Of a stretch of DNA of 6,761 bases, positions 6,101-6,761 are shown piece by piece. This DNA is from DASWTL01 sp966250385. Its GTDB lineage: Bacteria > Bacteroidota > Bacteroidia > Sphingobacteriales > Sphingobacteriaceae. A model generated the notes under the pieces. It was not told the origin of the DNA and searched no databases. It saw nothing but the letters and a program-made list of their open reading frames with translations. The position numbers and the translations under genes were made by a program. The stretch's first letter is position 1; each line of letters starts with the position of its first letter. The stretch is from positions 1-6,761 of the forward strand of contig CBINHC010000040.1 in NCBI GenBank assembly GCA_966250385.1, in the 5' to 3' direction.

Positions 6101-6761
6101 CCGATGACTACACCTTTGTATATACTCCGGGAACGCTGACCGTCGGGAAAGCAGTGGTCACTGTCCGGGCGGACAATAAGGTGAGAACCTACGGAGCTCC
6201 GAATCCCGCGTTCACCCTGACCTACTCTGGTTTTGTGAATGGCGACGATGAGAGTCATCTGACTGTTGCGCCCGCAGCGACGACACTGGCTACGGCAATG
6301 AGCCCGGCCGGTACTTATGTGATCACGCCAGGTGGCGGAGATTCCCCGAACTACAATTTCAGCTATGCCGACGGATCCTTAACCGTCGCGAAGGCAACCC
6401 TTACGGTGACCGCAGATAACGGGTCCCGGCCCTATGGTTCCGAAAACCCGCCACTGACCGTGTCGTATTCCGGATTCGCAAACGGTGAAGGACCGGAAGA
6501 GCTGACGGCCGAACCAAGTGCCACGACTGTAGCTTCATCGGAAAGTCCGGCCGGGAATTACCCGATCGTGCCGGCCGGCGGAATCTCAGACAATTATGAG
6601 TTCAGTTATGCGAACGGAACGCTGGCGATAACGAAAGCGGCGCTCACCGTGACGGCTGATCCCAAGTACAGAACCTACGGTTCCGCTAACCCGTCACTTA
6701 GCATCGTCTATTCCGGCTTTGTGAACGGAGAGGATGCAAGCGATCTGCAGACCGCGCCGGC
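1..6761 (+). CDS. Giant MBG/YDG/Ig-like repeat surface protein, internal fragment
   Basis: Frame +1 is open across the whole window (2253 codons, no stop), so this is an interior piece of a much larger protein; the GTG at base 1 is an internal codon in the middle of a module, not a start. The translation is a head-to-tail chain of about 28 beta-rich modules of 76-94 residues in five families: MBG YGX-type, MBG-like A-type, YDG, Big-like and a YDG-GG type. Composition is that of an extracellular repeat protein: rich in Gly, Ala, Ser, Thr, Val, Tyr and Asp, no Trp that I could find, and a single Cys at residue 900. No transmembrane segment, catalytic motif, signal peptide or sorting signal is present in this portion. 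By family knowledge it is likely a secreted or cell-surface adhesin or stalk, probably in Bacteroidota; ligand and exact role cannot be told from the repeats. The reading frame is intact and shows no frameshift. Confidence is high for the coding call and the module class, moderate for the cellular role. Confidence 0.95.
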   Translation, partial: MTASYSRTAGESVSGSPYTITGTLNAAPGVLDNYAISSTAADFSITRAPASVVVTAMSKIFGEEDPVLAGTVTGFLADDQVTVSYSRVAGETVGGSPYLISAAISAASGVLDNYTITNTPANFTISNSGQTIAFDPLADKTYGDVAFSLTATSSSGLPVSYSSSDPSVASVSGSTVTIHKAGSVTITASQAGDGNYSAAIPVDQTFTINPAPLVITADNKSKTYDGLAYNGGYTVTYGEFAGTDGPSDLTGVPTFGGDSQTATGAGTHVITVGGLSSPNYAITFNDGVLTIGQSDQAITFVAPGTKTYGDSSFELSASASSGLPVTYQSSDPDVASVSGDMITIHRPGSVTITATQEGNVNYHAALSVSHTLTILKKTVTVSIIGTVSKAFDGNPIAPVAPGNYSVSGVIGSDAVTLNFPVSGSYDNKNAGAGKEVTVTGLELQGADASNYQLASGTVKNSIGLITPLSVTVSAHSKTKVYGGSEPVFTYSVTPAVIAGDEFSGSLARDPGPGVGLYQITQGTLSLGDNYSIAYTGAQLEITPATLTVRADDKIRAYNQRNPPLTASYLGLVNGDTRAMVELTPPVLSTTAVEDSPAGPYSILATGGSYSPNYQVIYQAGTLTVGSTKPAIAFSGMSKTYGDADFDPAAMSPSPVLITYSSDNPSVATIVSNRVHIVGAGTVNITASQEGDINYEAAEDVTVQLTVAPAPLTVSAIPLTKMYDGKVYDGGNGVSFSGFVNSDTAADLSGVLTYTGTSQGAKNVGDYIITPSGYESGNYLISYKNANLKIVRAPLAITANDDSKEYDGIPYRGGSGVTYNGFVNGETETVLEGDLSYEGSSQDAVAVDTDDHYDIYPAGLKSQNYEIEFLHGHLTIYPRAITVTADAVSKVYGDPDPVLTCRITSGSLAGGQLFKGSLTRVAGEAVGGYAIKQGSLHVNPNYAITFIGADLVVTPRELTAQLTGTLSKVYDGTAVAALAAGDFTLNGVVNADAVVLNFPVSGTYSDANIGAGKPVHVAGLSISGPTATNYFLASEDVDGNVGIITPKTITVMAEAATKVYGDTDPELKYTYTGVLESSDTFSGGLERAAGETAGTYAVSRGTLAISSNYSISFLPADFTITPKVLTAGLTGSVSKVYDGTVTAALEAGHFIFSGVVGTDDVQLDFPTTGNYDTKSAGTGKAVSVSGLSITGAAAGNYVLASSSVSGSVGEIIGRTVTASLTGAVRKEYDGTINAVLQPDNYDLAGVLPGDLAEVSLVTAASGSYDSMEKGTGKKVTVTGLTLAGPGAGNYVLASPSVSNSVGEITAKPVTAALSGSVVKVYDGTDDATPDVSNYQLSGVLAADQAVVSLNNPASGRYDSKDAGTGKSVTVSGLSISGPGADNYYLTTGTISGPIGEISPREISVKAVSHDKVYGSEDPVLDYEIISGSVISGDNFTGSLERDAGEDAGTYPVNQGTLTLGNNYSLSFTTGTLKINPATLTVRADDKIRAYNKVNPVLTVSYVGLVNGDNEAEVVVSAPLTTTAATVGSPAGTYPIVVSGGTFSGNYIVSYLEGVLTVGSTKPVISFSGMTRTYGDPDFDPSAYSPSPVAISYSSDNEDVARIIGNQIHIVGAGSANITASQAADNNYEEADAVTSVLIVGKAPLVITARDDTKVFDGVPYSGGNGVIYTGFVNGEDERQLEGDLVYRGSSQEAVDVDTQDHYDIVPDGLTSGNYQIEFVHGHLTISPRHITVAADALEKTYGESDPALTFRILSGTLAADDTFSGSLDRTAGENAGIYTIMQGSLAVNDNYVLTFKNAVLTIKRASLVITAASYNRPYLTPNPLLGITYSGFRNGDGQATVVISEATALTDATLSSPVGTYDIVASGGSYSANYDPVYEPGMLTIEAIKPVVSFADMVKTYGDADFDGGASSTGPVPVLYSSSDPAVAVITSANLIRVVGAGTALITASQAGDGNFEPADPVVRTLTVHKATLEVIAADVTRTYGASNPPLNVTYSGFVSGDDASDLTSVPTATTAATPGSPAGIYPIEIAGGISDDYTFVYTPGTLTVGKAVVTVRADNKVRTYGAPNPAFTLTYSGFVNGDDESHLTVAPAATTLATAMSPAGTYVITPGGGDSPNYNFSYADGSLTVAKATLTVTADNGSRPYGSENPPLTVSYSGFANGEGPEELTAEPSATTVASSESPAGNYPIVPAGGISDNYEFSYANGTLAITKAALTVTADPKYRTYGSANPSLSIVYSGFVNGEDASDLQTAP
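139..378 (+). repeat. Module 2: MBG (YGX-type)
   Basis: Residues 47-126. The module opens with a VVVTAMSK strand, followed by IFGEEDPVL, where Phe replaces the usual Tyr of the YG motif. AGETVGGSPYLI and GVLDNYTI follow. The NY motif is preceded by a GVLD segment not found in the later B modules, making modules 1 and 2 a distinct subtype. Confidence 0.8.
379..630 (+). repeat. Module 3: bacterial Ig-like (Big-like) D-type
   Basis: Residues 127-210. Key features are KTYGD near residue 140, SGLPVSYSSSDPSVASVSG in the centre and GSVTITASQAGDGNY near the end. The SSDPSVA and ITA.Q.G..NY signatures are those of Big-like Ig folds in surface proteins. Closest relative in the window is module 5 (shared SGLPV.Y.SSDP.VASVSG). 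Confidence 0.8.
631..876 (+). repeat. Module 4: YDG-GG (E-type) module
   Basis: Residues 211-292. It starts APLVITADNKSKTYDG, then YNGGYTVTYGEF, and ends SSPNYAITFNDGVLTIG. It aligns with modules 10, 11 and 21 but lacks their FVNGE, having FAGTDG instead. Base composition drops towards AT within this module, at about base 650. Confidence 0.7.
877..1128 (+). repeat. Module 5: bacterial Ig-like (Big-like) D-type
   Basis: Residues 293-376: KTYGD, then SSGLPVTYQSSDPDVASVSG, then GSVTITATQEGNVNY. Same subtype as module 3, separated from it by one E module, giving a D-E-D arrangement. It closes with TLTILK, which leads directly into a YDG module. Confidence 0.8.
1129..1401 (+). repeat. Module 6: YDG module
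   Basis: Residues 377-467. It has KAFDGNP in place of the usual K.YDGT, then YSVSGVIGSDAVTLNFPVSG, NAGAGKEVTVTGL, SNYQLASG and IGLITP. The FDG variant and the following Asn-Pro are unusual for the family; the rest fits closely with modules 13 and 15-17. Confidence 0.85.
1402..1629 (+). repeat. Module 7: MBG (YGX-type)
   Basis: Residues 468-543. Strand LSVTVSAHSKTKVYGGSEPV, then GDEFSGSLARDPGPGVGLYQI, then GTLSLGDNYSI and LEITP. The usual AGE..GTY is changed to PGPGVGLY. Positionally equivalent to module 18. Confidence 0.8.
1630..1875 (+). repeat. Module 8: MBG-like A-type with YN variant
   Basis: Residues 544-625. Opens ATLTVRADDKIRAYN, so the Tyr-Gly that names the family is Tyr-Asn here. 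Then NPPL, GLVNGD (normally GFVNGD), SPAGPYSI, SPNY and GTLTVG. It shares the first 15 residues exactly with module 19, including the YN variant. Confidence 0.8.
1876..2124 (+). repeat. Module 9: Big-like D-type
   Basis: Residues 626-708. Contains KTYGDADFDP, SPSPVLITYSSDNPSVATI, HIVGAGTVNITASQEGD and INYEAA. The STKP linker, ADFDP and HIVGAG mark the subtype shared with modules 20 and 24 and distinguish it from modules 3 and 5. Confidence 0.85.
2125..2373 (+). repeat. Module 10: YDG-GG (E-type), extra copy
   Basis: Residues 709-791. MYDGKVYDGGNGVSFSGFVN, then GTSQGAKNVGDYIITPSG, then SGNYLISY. This module has no counterpart in the second block (between modules 20 and 21), so it is either an insertion here or a loss there. 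It is as short as module 4 and lacks the VDT.DHYDI loop of modules 11 and 21. Confidence 0.75.
2374..2631 (+). repeat. Module 11: YDG-GG (E-type) with acidic loop
   Basis: Residues 792-877. APLAITANDDSKEYDG, RGGSGVTYNGFVNGE, EGDLSYEGSSQ, then an acidic stretch VDTDDHYDIYP, QNYEIEF and HGHLTI. It aligns without gaps to module 21 (61 of 86 identical). Confidence 0.8.
2632..2862 (+). repeat. Module 12: MBG (YGX-type) with the only Cys
   Basis: Residues 878-954. ITVTADAVSKVYGDPDPVL, GSLTRVAGEAVGGYAIKQGS, NPNYAITF and LVVTP. Residue 900 is the only cysteine in the 2253-residue fragment; with no partner in the window it cannot form a local disulfide. Pairs with module 22. Confidence 0.85.
2863..3135 (+). 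repeat. Module 13: YDG module
   Basis: Residues 955-1045. LTAQLTGTLSKVYDGTA, DFTLNGVVNADAVVLNFPVSG, IGAGKPVHVAGLSISGP, TNYFLAS and VGIITP. A canonical YDG module, sandwiched between two B modules. Confidence 0.88.
3136..3363 (+). repeat. Module 14: MBG (YGX-type)
   Basis: Residues 1046-1121. ITVMAEAATKVYGDTDPEL, FSGGLERAAGETAGTYAV, RGTLAISSNYSISF and FTITP. It carries the full set of B-type signatures and is the cleanest B module in the window. Confidence 0.87.
3364..3636 (+). repeat. Module 15: YDG module (first of tandem triplet)
   Basis: Residues 1122-1212. LTAGLTGSVSKVYDGTV, FSGVVGTDDVQLDFP, SAGTGKAVSVSGLSITG, GNYVLASS and VGEI. First of three YDG modules in a row. Confidence 0.88.
3637..3915 (+). 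repeat. Module 16: YDG module (second of triplet)
   Basis: Residues 1213-1305. VTASLTGAVRKEYDGTI, YDLAGVLPGD, KGTGKKVTVTGLTLAGPGAG, NYVLAS and VGEITA. Two residues longer than module 15, in the stretch between GD and the GSYDS turn (LAEVSLVTAAS). Confidence 0.87.
3916..4194 (+). repeat. Module 17: YDG module (third of triplet)
   Basis: Residues 1306-1398. VTAALSGSVVKVYDGTD, NYQLSGVLAADQAVV, AGTGKSVTVSGLSISGPGAD, NYYLTTG and IGEISP. Same 93-residue length as module 16, to which it looks closest (shared SGVL/AGVL and GPGA), suggesting a local tandem duplication. Confidence 0.87.
4195..4425 (+). repeat. Module 18: MBG (YGX-type)
   Basis: Residues 1399-1475. ISVKAVSHDKVYGSEDPVL, FTGSLERDAGEDAGTYPV, QGTLTLGNNYSLSF and LKINP. 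Equivalent to module 7 but with the canonical AGE.AGTY. Confidence 0.85.
4426..4671 (+). repeat. Module 19: MBG-like A-type with YN variant
   Basis: Residues 1476-1557. ATLTVRADDKIRAYN, NPVLTVSYVGLVNGD, SPAGTYPIVVSGG, SGNY and GVLTVG. Same Tyr-Asn and GLVNGD variants as module 8, with 50 of 82 residues identical and no gaps. Confidence 0.82.
4672..4920 (+). repeat. Module 20: Big-like D-type
   Basis: Residues 1558-1640. STKPVISFSGMTRTYGD, PDFDPSAYSPSPV, YSSDNEDVARI, IHIVGAGSANITASQAAD and NNYEEAD. 54 of 83 residues match module 9 without gaps. Confidence 0.85.
4921..5178 (+). repeat. Module 21: YDG-GG (E-type) with acidic loop
   Basis: Residues 1641-1726. APLVITARDDTKVFDG (FDG rather than YDG), SGGNGVIYTGFVNGE, LEGDLVYRGSSQ, VDVDTQDHYDIVP, GNYQIEF and HGHLTISP. 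Closest to module 11, not module 10. Confidence 0.82.
5179..5409 (+). repeat. Module 22: MBG (YGX-type)
   Basis: Residues 1727-1803. ITVAADALEKTYGESDPAL, FSGSLDRTAGENAGIYTI, QGSLAVNDNYVLTF and LTIKR. Same 77-residue length as its counterpart, module 12. Confidence 0.86.
5410..5655 (+). repeat. Module 23: MBG-like A-type, YL variant
   Basis: Residues 1804-1885. ASLVITAASYNRPYLTPNP replaces the YG..NP of the family with YLTPNP; then GITYSGFRNGDG, SSPVGTYDIVASGG, SANY and GMLTIE. With module 24 it forms a third A-D pair, like 8-9 and 19-20. Confidence 0.78.
5656..5907 (+). repeat. Module 24: Big-like D-type
   Basis: Residues 1886-1969. KPVVSFADMVKTYGDADFDG, PVPVLYSSSDPAVAVI, VVGAGTALITASQAGDGNF and TLTVHK. 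Same subtype as modules 9 and 20, with VVGAG for HIVGAG and NF for NY. Confidence 0.84.
5908..6150 (+). repeat. Module 25: MBG-like A-type, tandem array 1
   Basis: Residues 1970-2050, exactly 81 residues. ATLEVIAADVTRTYGASNP, VTYSGFVSGDD, GSPAGIYPIEIAGG, DDYTFVY and GTLTVGK. First of a regular series with canonical R.YG..NP. Confidence 0.85.
6151..6393 (+). repeat. Module 26: MBG-like A-type, tandem array 2
   Basis: Residues 2051-2131, 81 residues. VVTVRADNKVRTYGAPNP, LTYSGFVNGDD, SPAGTYVITPGGGDSPNYNF and GSLTVAK. Joined to its neighbours by a Lys-Ala boundary. Confidence 0.87.
6394..6636 (+). repeat. Module 27: MBG-like A-type, tandem array 3
   Basis: Residues 2132-2212, 81 residues. ATLTVTADNGSRPYGSENP, VSYSGFANGEG, SPAGNYPIVPAGG, SDNYEFSYANGTLAITK. 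Shares the SD.Y.F.Y ending with module 25. Confidence 0.87.
6637..6761 (+). repeat. Module 28: MBG-like A-type, cut by window end
   Basis: Residues 2213-2253, the first half of the module: ALTVTADPKYRTYGSANP, then IVYSGFVNGEDASDL. The ASDL matches module 25. The array continues beyond the window. Confidence 0.83.

Noticed and set aside
5697..6258. Two short antisense open frames (5697-5978 and 6010-6258)
   Set aside because: Both are shadows of modules 24-26; no promoter-like or domain signal supports them.
5908..6761. Regular 243-base repeats as a CRISPR array or non-coding satellite
   Set aside because: The period is a whole number of codons, the units are diverged protein modules with no short conserved repeat plus unique spacer pattern, and the frame is continuous.
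1..6761. A new defence or enzymatic system hidden in the window
   Set aside because: No catalytic motif, nucleotide-binding loop, nuclease, transposase or regulatory RNA pattern was seen; every segment of the sense frame is accounted for by a beta-rich repeat module.

Overview
The whole window lies inside one reading frame. Frame +1 is open from the first base to the last: 2253 complete codons plus two bases, with no stop, and neither the true start nor the true end is present. The 5' and 3' ends of the gene, its promoter, ribosome binding site, signal peptide, anchor or secretion domain, and terminator are all outside the window. No RNA gene, mobile element, CRISPR array, intergenic gap or second gene was found on either strand.

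The encoded protein is a chain of about 28 consecutive all-beta modules of roughly 75-95 residues, without spacers between them. By sequence signature they fall into five recurring kinds. B-type are MBG (YGX-type) modules with YG..DP.L, AGE..G.Y.I and a late NY. A-type are MBG-like modules with R.YG..NP.L, Y.GF.NGD and SPAG.Y.I. C-type are YDG modules with K.YDGT, GTGK.V.V.GL and NY.LAS. D-type are bacterial Ig-like (Big-like) modules with KTYGD, SS(D)..VA and ITASQ.GD.NY. E-type have YDG..Y.GG.GV.Y.GFVNGE. The order is B(partial)-B-D-E-D-C-B-A-D-E-E-B-C-B-C-C-C-B-A-D-E-B-A-D-A-A-A-A(partial). Such chains are typical of very large secreted or surface-attached adhesin-like proteins, where the repeats act as an extended stalk. 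No ligand-binding or catalytic domain is visible here.

Region by region: 1-1401 has two B modules, an alternating D-E-D set and one YDG. 1402-2862 is a B-A-D-E-E-B block. 2863-4194 is YDG-rich (C-B-C-C-C). 4195-5409 is a second, diverged copy of the B-A-D-E-B block with one E module fewer. 5410-6761 begins with a third A-D pair and then runs into a regular tandem of A modules with an exact 81-residue (243-base) period, cut by the window end.

Long MBG/YDG/Big-like arrays of this style are best known to me from Bacteroidota (Sphingobacteriaceae and relatives), usually in proteins that end in a gliding-motility-associated or type IX secretion C-terminal domain. The organism call is an inference from module style, not from a marker gene. 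I see no new biological system here. The points of interest are the architecture, the old segmental duplication, motif variants at conserved positions and a local shift in base composition.
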